Source: Neobacillus rhizosphaerae (GTDB lineage: Bacteria > Bacillota > Bacilli > Bacillales > Cytobacillaceae). From it: DNA of 64,000 nucleotides. The notes under the pieces are model-generated. The model saw nothing but the letters and a program-made list of their open reading frames with translations, had not been told where the DNA came from and made no database searches. The stretch is taken from NCBI RefSeq assembly GCF_937468385.1, contig NZ_CALBWS010000004.1, forward strand, positions 62,001 through 126,000, given 5' to 3'. Below, in pieces: positions 56,737 through 64,000 of this stretch. Made by a program: the position numbers and the translations under genes. How positions within the stretch are numbered: position 1 is the first letter of the stretch; the number at the start of each line of letters is the position of its first letter.

Positions 56737-56741
56737 TAGGA

Positions 56742-56800
56742 CAGCAACGTACACCAGCCGCTGGGTGCTCTGGATCGAGCCATTTTTCGAAGTTAGAGAA
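56742..56800. repeat. Repeat family II fragment
   Basis: GTACACCAGCCGCTGGGTGCTCTGGA resembles the end of family II (GTACACTAGCCGCTGGGCGCTGGAGC). It sits directly after rsfA. Confidence 0.7.
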
Positions 56801-56842
56801 AGCAATTAGGAGAAGAGAATAAAGCGCAGCATCTTAATATAG

Positions 56843-56880
56843 AAAAGCCGTAAGTCCGGTTGCAGGATTTACGGCTTTTT
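56843..56880. terminator. Bidirectional terminator rsfA / lipL
   Basis: AAAAGCCGTAAGTCC and GGATTTACGGCTTTT form a 15-bp stem with one wobble pair and T-runs on both strands. Confidence 0.9.
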
Positions 56881-57699
56881 TACTTGTTCGTTTCGCTCCA
56901 CAATCCGCTGATAGTAACCAGGAAATAAGTTCAGTTCGAACTCATTTAATTGACCACCGTAGATAAATTCACTGCTCATTTTTAACTGAGTTAATAAACG
57001 CAGTATCACATCAGCAATCGTAAAGTTAACTGCCAGCAGCTCTGAAAGGGAGGCCATAACGTCCGGAACAATCACTGGATAAGCGAATTTTGTTTGTTCG
57101 GCTTGTTTAGCCCGCTGGTAAAATTGCTTAATGAGCTCAGCCCGGTTTCTGCCGCTGCCATTGACGCAAAGGTAGATCTGAACGGCGACCCCTTTTTTAA
57201 GACGGCGCTGGGAGATGCCAGCGAATTTTTTGCCATTAATACTCAGATCGTAGCTCCCTGGGCAGTAGGAGCCGACGATTTCCCGTGCCTCAATCTCATG
57301 CGGGAAATCAGCAAACATTTGTTGGATGAGAGACCACATCGCATCGTAGCCGCGATTGATATCAATCCCTTTTTCAGCTTCAGGAAATATGAGTGATATA
57401 TTCAAGACCCCGTCGTCGAGAACCACGGCTAGGCCGCCGGAATTTCTGACAATCGCCTGGTAGCCCTGCTGCTGCAAAAATTGAATCCCTTCCTGTAAGA
57501 ACGGCAATTTCGTATCCTGGATGCCAAGGACAATGGTATTGTGATGGACCCATGTCCGGGCTGTCGCCGGTGCTTCACCCGACCCAATCGAGGCACATAA
57601 GGTATCATCCGTTCCAAAGGATTGTAATGCTTGAAAATGAATGCCCACAGCTGATTGGTCGATGATCCGCCACTCGGGTTGTCGTAGTAAACCTTCCAT
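56869..57699 (-). CDS. lipL: Octanoyl-[GcvH]:protein N-octanoyltransferase
   Basis: LipL moves octanoyl from GcvH to lipoyl domains of the E2 subunits in the Bacillus lipoate pathway. The 276-residue protein has the biotin/lipoate-ligase-like fold with [23 protein letters not shown] near residue 85 and the catalytic cysteine and lysine in [23 protein letters not shown] near 145-165. The ribosome site is AAGGAGTTACC. It is placed between rsfA and pta as in B. subtilis ywfL. Confidence 0.94.
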   Translation of the reverse strand: MEGLLRQPEWRIIDQSAVGIHFQALQSFGTDDTLCASIGSGEAPATARTWVHHNTIVLGIQDTKLPFLQEGIQFLQQQGYQAIVRNSGGLAVVLDDGVLNISLIFPEAEKGIDINRGYDAMWSLIQQMFADFPHEIEAREIVGSYCPGSYDLSINGKKFAGISQRRLKKGVAVQIYLCVNGSGRNRAELIKQFYQRAKQAEQTKFAYPVIVPDVMASLSELLAVNFTIADVILRLLTQLKMSSEFIYGGQLNEFELNLFPGYYQRIVERNEQVKKP

Positions 57700-57819
57700 A
57701 TTGGTAACTCCTTGAATGGTTAATAGGGCTTATTTTATCAAATTTATGCGGAATTTAACAGTTTGACTGGAGGCTCCACTTCCGATTCCAAATTCCTTTG
57801 TAACCAATTTGAACCAAAA

Positions 57820-57850
57820 AAGAGCCAGTCCAGACGACGGACTAGCCCCA
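57820..57850 (-). terminator. Terminator of pta
   Basis: GGCTAGTCC and GGACTGGCTC form the stem, and TTTTTTGG follows on the minus strand. Confidence 0.85.
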
Positions 57851-57857
57851 AAACCTA

Positions 57858-58829
57858 TTATAGTCCCTGCGCAGCCGTGATTAACGCAAGTTTGTAGACA
57901 TCTTCTTCATTACAGCCGCGTGATAGATCATTTACTGGAGCATTTAAGCCCTGCAAAATGGGTCCAACCGCTTCAAATCCACCCAGACGCTGGGCAATTT
58001 TATAACCGATGTTACCTGCTTCGAGGCTTGGGAAAATAAACACGTTTGCATCCCCCTGTAAAGGTGAATCTGGTGCCTTACTTTTTGCCACAGACGGAAC
58101 AAACGCAGCATCGAACTGAAACTCTCCATCGAGCACAAGTGAAGCATCACGGCGCTTCGCCTCAGCCACAGCTTCAACCACTCGTTCCGTTTCCTCCGAC
58201 TTCGCCGAACCCTTTGTGGAGAAGCTCAACATCGCGATCCGCGGCTCAATATCAAACATCTCCGCCGTTTTCGCACTTTCAATCGCGATTTCCGCTAAAT
58301 CATTACTGTCTGGTGCAATATTAATGGCACAATCAGCGAACACGTATTTTTCATCCTCGCGCACCATGATGAACACGCCCGACGTTTTCTTGACGCCCGC
58401 TTTTGTTTTAATAATTTGCAAGGCAGGGCGAACCGTATCAGCAGTCGAATGAGCCGCACCGCTAACAAGACCGTTTGCCTTGTTTAAATAGACGAGCATC
58501 GTGCCGAAATAGTTTTCATCGAGCAGAATCTTGCGCGCTTCTTCCTCAGTCGCTTTGCCTTTGCGGCGTTCAACAAACGCTGCGACAAGCTCGTCCATAC
58601 CCGCATAGCTCGCCGGGTCATAAATTTCCGCAGCCTCTAACGAAACGCCAACCTCTTTCGCTTTTGCCTGTACCTGTTCAATATTACCAATTAAAATAGG
58701 TGTGATTAATTTTTCCTCAGCCAAACGACCTGCTGCTTTCACAATCCGCTCGTCTAATCCTTCTGGAAAAACAATTCTTAAATCACGCCCGGAAATTTTT
58801 TGCTTTAAGCCTTCAAATAAATCACTCAC
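57858..58829 (-). CDS. pta: Phosphate acetyltransferase
   Basis: Pta converts acetyl-CoA and phosphate to acetyl phosphate in overflow metabolism. The 323-residue protein, starting at a GTG (GGAGGATTCGTC upstream), has RIVFPEGLDERIVKAA, VSGAAHSTADTVRPALQIIKTK near residue 125 and the CoA-site end NVFIFPSLEAGNIGYKIAQRLGGFEAVGPILQGLNAPVNDLSRGC. Length equals the B. subtilis enzyme. It lies divergent from hemQ. Confidence 0.97.
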   Translation of the reverse strand: MSDLFEGLKQKISGRDLRIVFPEGLDERIVKAAGRLAEEKLITPILIGNIEQVQAKAKEVGVSLEAAEIYDPASYAGMDELVAAFVERRKGKATEEEARKILLDENYFGTMLVYLNKANGLVSGAAHSTADTVRPALQIIKTKAGVKKTSGVFIMVREDEKYVFADCAINIAPDSNDLAEIAIESAKTAEMFDIEPRIAMLSFSTKGSAKSEETERVVEAVAEAKRRDASLVLDGEFQFDAAFVPSVAKSKAPDSPLQGDANVFIFPSLEAGNIGYKIAQRLGGFEAVGPILQGLNAPVNDLSRGCNEEDVYKLALITAAQGL

Positions 58830-59077
58830 GACGAATCCTCCCTTTGTACAATCTATCTTTTTAAGCATACTTTATCAGCTCAAAATTTCAAGCAAGTACA
58901 TCACATATAGCGTTTTCATCCAAAATGTTTTTGTTTTCAAAAAATTACACTCACAAGTTTACTATTTACTTTTTTTATAAAAGTATTCACTTGCCAGGAA
59001 CCAGAGGTTTATTCATTCGCCTCTTGGTCAAACTATGATATAGTTATAAGCAGAATTATTATTTAGGAGTGATTATA

Positions 59078-59821
59078 ATGAGTGAAGCAGCACAAACGCT
59101 TGATGGCTGGTATTGCCTCCATGATTTCCGTACCGTTGATTGGACAACTTGGAAAATGCTTTCCAGCGATGAACGCCAAGCGGCTATCCACGAGTTTTTA
59201 AACCTTGTTGAAAAATGGAACGAAACTGGTGCACGTAAAGAAGGCAGCCATGCTTTATATACAATTGTTGGTCAAAAGGCTGATTTTATGATGATGATTC
59301 TACGTCCAACAATGGAAGAGCTTAATGCCATTGAAACCGAATTCAATAAAACAAAATTAGCCGAATTCACGATTCCTGCTCATTCCTATGTATCAGTTGT
59401 TGAGCTAAGCAACTACCTGCCAGCTGGTGAGGATCCCTACCAAAACCCACAAGTCCTTGCACGCCTTTATCCGACACTGCCAAGAACAAAGCATGTTTGC
59501 TTCTATCCAATGGATAAACGCCGCCAAGGCAATGATAATTGGTACATGCTACCGATGGAAGAGCGCCGCAGCATGATGTACAGCCACGGGATGATTGGCC
59601 GTACATATGCAGGAAAAGTAAAGCAAATCATCACTGGTTCTGTTGGTTTTGACGACTATGAATGGGGTGTTACTCTGTTCGCGGAGGATGTCCTACAATT
59701 CAAAAAGCTAGTCTATGAAATGCGGTTTGATGAAGTAAGTGCCCGTTTTGGCGAATTCGGTGCTTTCTTTGTCGGCAACCTTTTAGAGGAAGAGCGCGTA
59801 GCCAACTTCCTTCATGTATAA
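59078..59821 (+). CDS. hemQ: Coproheme decarboxylase HemQ
   Basis: HemQ converts coproheme III to protoheme using peroxide, the last step of the Gram-positive haem pathway. The 247-residue chlorite-dismutase-family protein has the proximal haem histidine in [20 protein letters not shown] near residue 172 and the tyrosine that forms the active radical in [12 protein letters not shown] near 145. The start [11 protein letters not shown] follows TTAGGAGTGATTATA. A hairpin near 59901-59944 terminates it. Confidence 0.96.
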   Translation: MSEAAQTLDGWYCLHDFRTVDWTTWKMLSSDERQAAIHEFLNLVEKWNETGARKEGSHALYTIVGQKADFMMMILRPTMEELNAIETEFNKTKLAEFTIPAHSYVSVVELSNYLPAGEDPYQNPQVLARLYPTLPRTKHVCFYPMDKRRQGNDNWYMLPMEERRSMMYSHGMIGRTYAGKVKQIITGSVGFDDYEWGVTLFAEDVLQFKKLVYEMRFDEVSARFGEFGAFFVGNLLEEERVANFLHV

Positions 59822-60206
59822 ACTTTTTCAAGTAAAAATTTGATGCTTTTTTAAAAATTTCTCAGCCGCTACGTGGCCACTGAAAAAGTCCATCCATACA
59901 AAAAAGGGTAGAACTCTCAGGTATTTGAGTGCTTCTACCTTTTTTATGTTTTATAACAACTACCGGAAGAATAAAGTAAGCTTTTCAGTGGCCGCACCGC
60001 AGCTGGAAGTTTTTTTGCATTTTCTGCCCCTTCCACAAGTCATATATTCGGACTTTCCCTCATAGTTATTAAACAGCGAGTCTTAAGGATTGACCCCCAT
60101 CTGAGAGAAGGGATATTAATTCCTTCCCGCAGTAACCATTTTGGATTGGGGGCGTATGAATAGAAATGTTGGGCCTTTCGTATTTTTATTTTTAGGAGGG
60201 AAAGAG
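59822..60206. other. hemQ-gerQ gap with nested inverted repeat
   Basis: This 385-base stretch has the hemQ terminator at its centre and an outer inverted pair (GTGGCCACTGAAAAAG near 59872 and CTTTTCAGTGGCCGC near 59980). On the right it contains possible gerQ promoter sequence (GTATGAATA near 60154-60162, sigma-E/K-like but weak). No gene is seen. Confidence 0.55.
59901..59944 (+). terminator. Terminator of hemQ
   Basis: AAAAAAGGGTAGAA and TTCTACCTTTTTT form a stem of about 13 pairs, ending in TTTTTTATG. It could act in both directions. Confidence 0.85.
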
Positions 60207-60683
60207 ATGAGCCAATATTACAATCCACAAGGGTTTCAACCCTATACTGGAGCAGCCGGACAGCAGGGCGCACAGCCAGTTGCAGGAGGGGGGCAGGGTT
60301 TTATGCCTCCTATGCAGCAAGGAATGCCTCAATTTCCACCAGCCGGAGCTGGTTCGGTTCCCAGGCCACCGGCAGGCGGAAGCCAAATCCCTGGCATGCT
60401 GCCAATTGAACAGTCGTATATTGAAAACATCCTTCGTTTAAACAAAGGGAAACTCGTCCACGTCTTTACAACATTCGAAGGCAATAGTCAGTGGAATGCC
60501 AAAGAGTTTACCGGGATTATTGAAGCGGCAGGAAGAGATCATGTCATCTTAAGTGATCCCCAAAAAGGAACACGTTATCTTATTCCAATGGTGGCTGTCG
60601 ACTACATTACCTTTGATGAACAGATCGAGTATGAATATTCATTCGGCGGGGCTCCATCCTTAGGTACTTACCCGCCAAGATAA
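60207..60683 (+). CDS. gerQ: Spore coat protein GerQ
   Basis: GerQ is an inner-coat protein cross-linked by transglutaminase and needed to place the cortex-lytic enzyme CwlJ. The 158-residue protein has a Gln/Gly/Pro-rich N-terminal half (residues 2-70) and the conserved C-terminal domain IEQSYIENILRLNKGKLVHVFTTFEGNSQWNAKEFTGIIEAAGRDHVILSDPQKGTRYLIPMVAVDYITFDEQIEY. A strong AGGAGGGAAAGAG precedes the ATG, and 22 upstream codons are not family sequence. In B. subtilis cwlJ lies beside gerQ, but no cwlJ is present here. Confidence 0.95.
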   Translation: MSQYYNPQGFQPYTGAAGQQGAQPVAGGGQGFMPPMQQGMPQFPPAGAGSVPRPPAGGSQIPGMLPIEQSYIENILRLNKGKLVHVFTTFEGNSQWNAKEFTGIIEAAGRDHVILSDPQKGTRYLIPMVAVDYITFDEQIEYEYSFGGAPSLGTYPPR

Positions 60684-60790
60684 AGGATGGCGTAATAGTA
60701 TCAAGTGACATTCATTTTCCCATAAAAAACTATCATGAGCCTCAACTCCCAACCCTACCGTGGAAATAAATTTGGAGAACAAGCCGTAGT

Positions 60791-60906
60791 CACCTAATAA
60801 AGGCGGTGAGAGCAGAGCTAGACTTCACATCTTTCGTCTAGTGAAATGGGTATTTCACTTTAACTGGTTAAAGTGATTCATTTTTGCGGCGCTCCGCCCC
60901 TTTTCC
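60791..60906. repeat. Repeat family III, copy 3
   Basis: CACCTAATAAAGGCGGTGAGAGCAGAGC at the left and GATTCATTTTTGCGGCGCTCCGCCCCTTTTCC at the right. The ends GGCGG and CCGCC can pair, so the element may fold into one long structure. It lies between gerQ and the ywdK terminator. Confidence 0.8.
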
Positions 60907-60908
60907 AC

Positions 60909-60944
60909 AGAAAAAGCATTGGAAACAACTCCAATGCTTTTTTA
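60909..60944 (-). terminator. Terminator of ywdK
   Basis: AAAAAGCATTGGA and TCCAATGCTTTTT form a perfect 13-bp stem with an AACAAC loop. Confidence 0.93.
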
Positions 60945-60947
60945 CTG

Positions 60948-61319
60948 TTAAAATTCTTTAACGGTAGCAACAATCATAAGCACCCATGCTGCTAAAAAGC
61001 AAACGCCGCCAATCGGTGTGATGGCACCCAAGACGCCTATCTTCGTCAAGCTTAACAGGTACAAGCTGCCGCTGAATAAAATAATTCCAATCAACATCAA
61101 CCAGCCAGACCAATTAAATAATGAGCTTACCCCAACTTTCCCAAGGAGAATACCGATGATTAATATCCCTGTAGCATGGAACATTTGATAGGTAACGCCC
61201 GTCTTCCAAATTTCTAAATAATGCGCATCAAGTCTGTCCTTTAGCCCATGTGCACCGAAGGCTCCAAGTGCCACGGCCAAAAAGGCATTTATGGCACCAA
61301 CAATAATAAATGCTTTCAT
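60948..61319 (-). CDS. ywdK: DUF423 membrane protein YwdK
   Basis: The 123-residue protein has four membrane segments and the family sequence GAINAFLAVALGAFGAHGLKDRLDAHYLEIWKTGVTYQMFHATGIL and GAITPIGGVCFLAAWV. DUF423 proteins are widespread and of unknown function. It is downstream of ywdI by 15 bases and probably cotranscribed. Confidence 0.93.
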   Translation of the reverse strand: MKAFIIVGAINAFLAVALGAFGAHGLKDRLDAHYLEIWKTGVTYQMFHATGILIIGILLGKVGVSSLFNWSGWLMLIGIILFSGSLYLLSLTKIGVLGAITPIGGVCFLAAWVLMIVATVKEF

Positions 61320-61334
61320 CTAAATCTCCCCTTT

Positions 61335-61655
61335 TTAAAAATCAAGTAATGAATCCCCATTGGCTTCGTCGTCCATCTCTAATTTTTTCGCTTGTTGCAG
61401 CGACGCTGGCTGCTGAAAAACTTGTTGATTCATGACAGGCTGTTGATAAGCCTGCTGCGCGATAACAGGAGAAATCGTAACGGCTGGATTCAATTGCACT
61501 TCCGTTTTCACTGCTTGCTTTTCATCCAGTATCAATTCGCATAATATTTTAATAGAGTAGACCTTTTCTCGCAAGCTTTCTTGCTTCTCACTGTTTTTCG
61601 CCAGCTTCAATTCTTCTTCTATTTTCGTTAATAATGTTTGAACAGAAATATTCAC
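61335..61655 (-). CDS. ywdI: DUF5327 family protein YwdI
   Basis: The 106-residue cytoplasmic protein has an N-terminal helical region (MNISVQTLLTKIEEELKLAKNSEKQESLREKVYSIKILCELIL, residues 1-44). A Gln/Pro-rich low-complexity region and a short conserved end, DDEANGDSLLDF, follow. It matches YwdI in position before ywdK. Function is unknown. The gap upstream (61656-61849) contains a family II fragment and a parS-like site. Confidence 0.82.
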   Translation of the reverse strand: MNISVQTLLTKIEEELKLAKNSEKQESLREKVYSIKILCELILDEKQAVKTEVQLNPAVTISPVIAQQAYQQPVMNQQVFQQPASLQQAKKLEMDDEANGDSLLDF

Positions 61656-61711
61656 TTCGACATTCCCTCTCTATATCAGTCAATCATCTCATTTTACATG
61701 AGTGTGACCCA

Positions 61712-61770
61712 TTTTATAAGAAAAGCGCAAGGCGCATGCCTATCGGCTGAAAAATCAGACTCCACCTCAA
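61712..61770. repeat. Repeat family II fragment, 5' part
   Basis: ATAAGAAAAGCGCAAGGCGCATGCCTATCGGC resembles the start of the copy at 50482 (AATAAGAAAAGCGGAAGGCGCCCGCCTATCGGCG). No further matching sequence follows. Confidence 0.7.
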
Positions 61771-61790
61771 CGGCCTCGACAAAATTCGCC

Positions 61791-61806
61791 CGTTCCACGT
61801 GAAACA
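61791..61806. promoter_or_regulatory. parS-like chromosome partition site
   Basis: CGTTCCACGTGAAACA matches the ParB/Spo0J consensus TGTTnCACGTGAAACA at all specified positions except the first base. It lies in an intergenic region near the 61.8 kb mark. In Bacillus parS sites cluster around the origin, and this gene neighbourhood is on the origin-proximal left arm. Confidence 0.75.
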
Positions 61807-61849
61807 AATCAAAATTTGTCATAATTTGAGCCGAAAACAAATCAGCAAC

Positions 61850-62785
61850 TTAATATGTCTCATAAATAATCGATCCTGTTTGAGAATAATCATAATCACC
61901 CAAAGAGTTCATTTCTGATTGAAACAATGAAGAAGATAAAATTCCCTTTACAATCCGAATGAGGGATTCATTTTCAGGAGATTTTAACATCACAAGATCG
62001 TAACGTTCCGTAATTAACGGAACAAAGTCGATTCCAACCATTTTTGCCACCTTTTCAATGCCTACCCCGACATCTGCTTTGCCGGTCACTACAGCTGAAG
62101 CAACACTTAAATGATTCGTCTCTTCGACTTCATAACCACTTATTGTCTTGGAAGAGATTCTATGAATCCTTAGCTGTTCATCAAGCAGGATTCTTGCTCC
62201 TGATCCTTTCTCTCGATTGATCATGGAGATGTGTGGTTGACTTAGATCCGTCCAAGTGGTGATGTTTAAAGGGTTTTCTTTTTGAACATAAAATCCTGCT
62301 TTTCTGGAAACCAGATTGAGTAGAATATAGGGATAACCAGTTAAAATTCTTTTTACATAGGGAAGATTATATTCTCCTGTATCCCCGTCAAACATATGCA
62401 GGCTCACGATGTCACAGTCTCCATTATATAAAGAGATGAGGCTGTTTAAGCTTCCTGAATAAGACCTGAGTGTCTTATAGGTGGAACATTTCTCGATATG
62501 CTTTCCAAGGATATCTAGGACGATATCTTGTCCGCTAATGACAATATTGTGGGATTCCTTAGTTTCGATTTTGTGAGCATCGACAACAGGAACGGAAGCT
62601 ATCTGCATTTGAGTAGACTTACTATGCTTTATATAATGGTCTAAATCCTTTGCATCCATCCGCATCTGTCTTCCCACACGGAATACAGGAAGTTCTCCTT
62701 TTTTTATCAAATCATAGATGGTTAGCTTCGATACTTTTAACAGCTGCGAAACTTCTTCAATCGTATAGGAAATCTCCTTTGACAT
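61850..62785 (-). CDS. One-component regulator: helix-turn-helix + periplasmic-binding-like domain
   Basis: The 311-residue protein has an excisionase/MerR-like HTH (YTIEEVSQLLKVSKLTIYDLIKKGELPVFRVGRQMRMDAKDLDHYI, residues 6-55). The rest is a PBP_like (PF12727-type) domain with GSLNSLISLYNGDCDIVSLHMFDGDTGEYN and INREKGSGARILLDEQLRI. Such proteins commonly regulate neighbouring molybdate or tungstate transporters by sensing the oxyanion. It is divergent from modA, with a 32-base palindrome between. The second ATG of the pair GGAGGGATGGACATG is used for spacing. Confidence 0.87.
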   Translation of the reverse strand: MSKEISYTIEEVSQLLKVSKLTIYDLIKKGELPVFRVGRQMRMDAKDLDHYIKHSKSTQMQIASVPVVDAHKIETKESHNIVISGQDIVLDILGKHIEKCSTYKTLRSYSGSLNSLISLYNGDCDIVSLHMFDGDTGEYNLPYVKRILTGYPYILLNLVSRKAGFYVQKENPLNITTWTDLSQPHISMINREKGSGARILLDEQLRIHRISSKTISGYEVEETNHLSVASAVVTGKADVGVGIEKVAKMVGIDFVPLITERYDLVMLKSPENESLIRIVKGILSSSLFQSEMNSLGDYDYSQTGSIIYETY

Positions 62786-62873
62786 GTCCATCCCTCCTCT
62801 TTATATTGTATCTCATTACTTTTTAATAAGCATATTCCTTAATAAATTTGTATATTGTGATTTTTTTCATACC

Positions 62874-62905
62874 ATAACTAATTATAACTAGTTATAATTA
62901 GTTAT
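62874..62905. promoter_or_regulatory. 32-bp perfect palindrome between the regulator and modA
   Basis: ATAACTAATTATAACT and AGTTATAATTAGTTAT are exact reverse complements with no spacer. The TTATAACTA word also repeats every 10-11 bases. It is placed about 25 bases before modA, where an operator would block or control both promoters. Confidence 0.75.
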
Positions 62906-62930
62906 AACAAATTAAAAGGAGAGAGATGAA

Positions 62931-63743
62931 TTGAAAAAGGGTAACTTATTATTTTTATCGGTAATGACGTTTTTACTTGTCATTACTGGATGCTCATCGA
63001 ATGACCAAAGTAAACAGCCGGTAGAGAAAAAACAGCCAGTAGCGGAAAAACAAGAAAACGTCGAATTGACAATTTCAGCAGCCGCGAGTTTACAAGACGC
63101 ATTGACTGAAATTACGGCGAATTTTAATAAAGAACATGGTAATGTGAAAATCAACTATAATTTCGGTGCTTCTGGTGCGTTGCAACAACAAATTTCACAA
63201 GGTGCACCTGTTGACCTTTTCTTCTCTGCTGCAGAAGATAAATTCGATCAATTAGTAAAAGATGGTCTGATTGAAGAGAAAAATGGCATCGATCTTGTTG
63301 GAAATGAATTAGTGCTAGTCGTTCCAAAAGACGCTACAAAAGGCATTAAAACGTTTGAAGACCTAACAAAAACGGATAAGATTTCGATTGGTACCCCTGA
63401 ATCTGTACCAGCGGGTAAATATGCGAAGGAGGTACTAGGAAACTTAAAGATCTGGAGCTCAATTGAAGGAAAAATCGTCTATGCCAAGGATGTTCGCCAA
63501 GTGCTTACATATGTAGAAACAGGGAATGTCGATGCAGGTATGGTTTATAAAACAGATGCCCTAACATCTACAAAAGTGGAAATTGCAGCAACAGCTGATG
63601 AAAAGACTCATACTCCTATCATCTATCCTGTGGGAATTATCAAAGCTAGTAGCCATCCAAAACAAGCCATGTTATTCTATGATTATCTGCAAAGTAAAGA
63701 ATCGATGGAAGTTTTCAAAAAATATGGATTTAAAGGACTGTAA
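62931..63743 (+). CDS. modA: Molybdate ABC transporter substrate-binding protein
   Basis: This 270-residue lipoprotein (lipobox VITGCSS near residue 21) binds molybdate for the ModABC transporter. Family sequence includes ELTISAAASLQDALTEITANFNKEHGNVKINYNFGASGALQQQISQGAPVDLFFSAA (oxyanion loops, residues 45-100), LVVPKD and YPVGIIKASSHPKQAMLFYDYL. It starts with TTG after AAAGGAGAGAGATGAA. The divergent regulator and following modB make a complete operon beginning. Confidence 0.93.
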   Translation: MKKGNLLFLSVMTFLLVITGCSSNDQSKQPVEKKQPVAEKQENVELTISAAASLQDALTEITANFNKEHGNVKINYNFGASGALQQQISQGAPVDLFFSAAEDKFDQLVKDGLIEEKNGIDLVGNELVLVVPKDATKGIKTFEDLTKTDKISIGTPESVPAGKYAKEVLGNLKIWSSIEGKIVYAKDVRQVLTYVETGNVDAGMVYKTDALTSTKVEIAATADEKTHTPIIYPVGIIKASSHPKQAMLFYDYLQSKESMEVFKKYGFKGL

Positions 63744-63752
63744 AAATCGAAC

Positions 63753-64000
63753 ATGACAGACCACTTTTGGGATCCTGTAATACTATCAATCGAGATTGCG
63801 ATTGTTTCAGGATGCATTGTTTTGGTTTTAGGGTTATTTATAGGAAAGTTCATGGCCAAGGCAAAATTCAAAGGCAAGGCCATTATTGAAACCATTTTCC
63901 TTTTGCCTTTAGTGTTACCACCAACGGTTGTGGGTTTTTTGTTACTTGTCGTCTTTGGAAAACAGAGCCCCATCGGTCAATTAATCGAATGGGTGTTTCA
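63753..64000 (+). CDS. modB: Molybdate ABC transporter permease, 5' part
   Basis: The gene begins with ATG at 63753, 10 bases after modA, and is cut by the window end. The visible 82 residues start MTDHFWDPVILSIEIAIVSG and include two membrane segments and FLLPLVLPPTVVGFLLLVVFG, the conserved ModB region. The ribosome site is weak (AAAGGACTG). It is probably translated by coupling to modA. Confidence 0.93.
   Translation, partial: MTDHFWDPVILSIEIAIVSGCIVLVLGLFIGKFMAKAKFKGKAIIETIFLLPLVLPPTVVGFLLLVVFGKQSPIGQLIEWVF

Overview
The window looks like chromosomal DNA of a spore-forming Bacillaceae bacterium, probably Neobacillus or a close relative of Bacillus. The evidence is gene content and order: upp-glyA-ywlG-rpiB-ywlE-mntP-ywlC-ywlB-spoIIR-prmC-prfA-tdk-rpmE-rho-glpX-murZ-tal-fbaA-spo0F-ywjG-pyrG-rpoE, then argS-ywiB-speB-speE-pbpG-ywhD-ywhC-ywhB-ywgA-ywfO-rsfA-lipL-pta-hemQ-gerQ-ywdK-ywdI. 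This is the order of the left-of-origin arm of B. subtilis. Most genes are on the minus strand. The genus is inferred from synteny and protein resemblance, not from any search.

Layout. 1-4.7 kb: end of a NERD-domain gene, upp, and an accessory pair made of a winged-helix/LicC-like/LicA-like fusion and a LicB-like permease. 4.9-12.6 kb: glyA to ywlB, interrupted by a secreted protein with nine choline-binding-type repeats and a C39-like peptidase domain. 12.9-18.8 kb: spoIIR, a CBO0543-like membrane protein on the plus strand, prmC-prfA, a YhcN-like lipoprotein, tdk, rpmE. 19-29.5 kb: rho, glpX, murZ, tal, fbaA, spo0F, ywjG, pyrG, rpoE. 29.6-41.7 kb: a fatty/branched acyl-CoA catabolic cluster (icmF, a TetR regulator, two acyl-CoA dehydrogenases, 3-hydroxyacyl-CoA dehydrogenase, thiolase, FadF). 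41.9-50.5 kb: cardiolipin synthase, sspH, ywiB-argS, speE-speB, pbpG. 50.9-61.7 kb: mostly conserved ywh/ywg/ywf/ywd genes. 61.8-64 kb: a parS-like site, then a one-component regulator divergent from modA-modB.

How genes work together. upp and tdk (salvage) and pyrG serve nucleotide metabolism. fbaA, glpX and tal serve central carbon flow. spoIIR, spo0F, pbpG, rsfA, gerQ, sspH and the YhcN-like lipoprotein serve sporulation and germination. The icmF-fadF cluster forms a coherent beta-oxidation and carbon-skeleton-rearrangement unit. Similar operator-like sites upstream of mmgA and fadF suggest shared repression by the TetR protein.

The most interesting material is of two kinds. First, the two accessory insertions flanking glyA-ywlE both point to phosphocholine chemistry at the cell surface: one could activate choline to CDP-choline, the other is a choline-binding-type secreted protein. 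Second, the intergenic regions are full of small repeats. These include exactly 21-bp-phased arrays at several loci (three share the core TTGGCTCATTTTT and end in TGGCTTTTTT), a 13-bp GGTGTCAGGCACC element that has expanded as an in-frame 48-bp repeat inside prmC, two different 151-bp tandem duplications, and at least two further repeat families. The pyrG leader also carries two consecutive attenuator-like hairpins, each with a CTCCCTTG arm.
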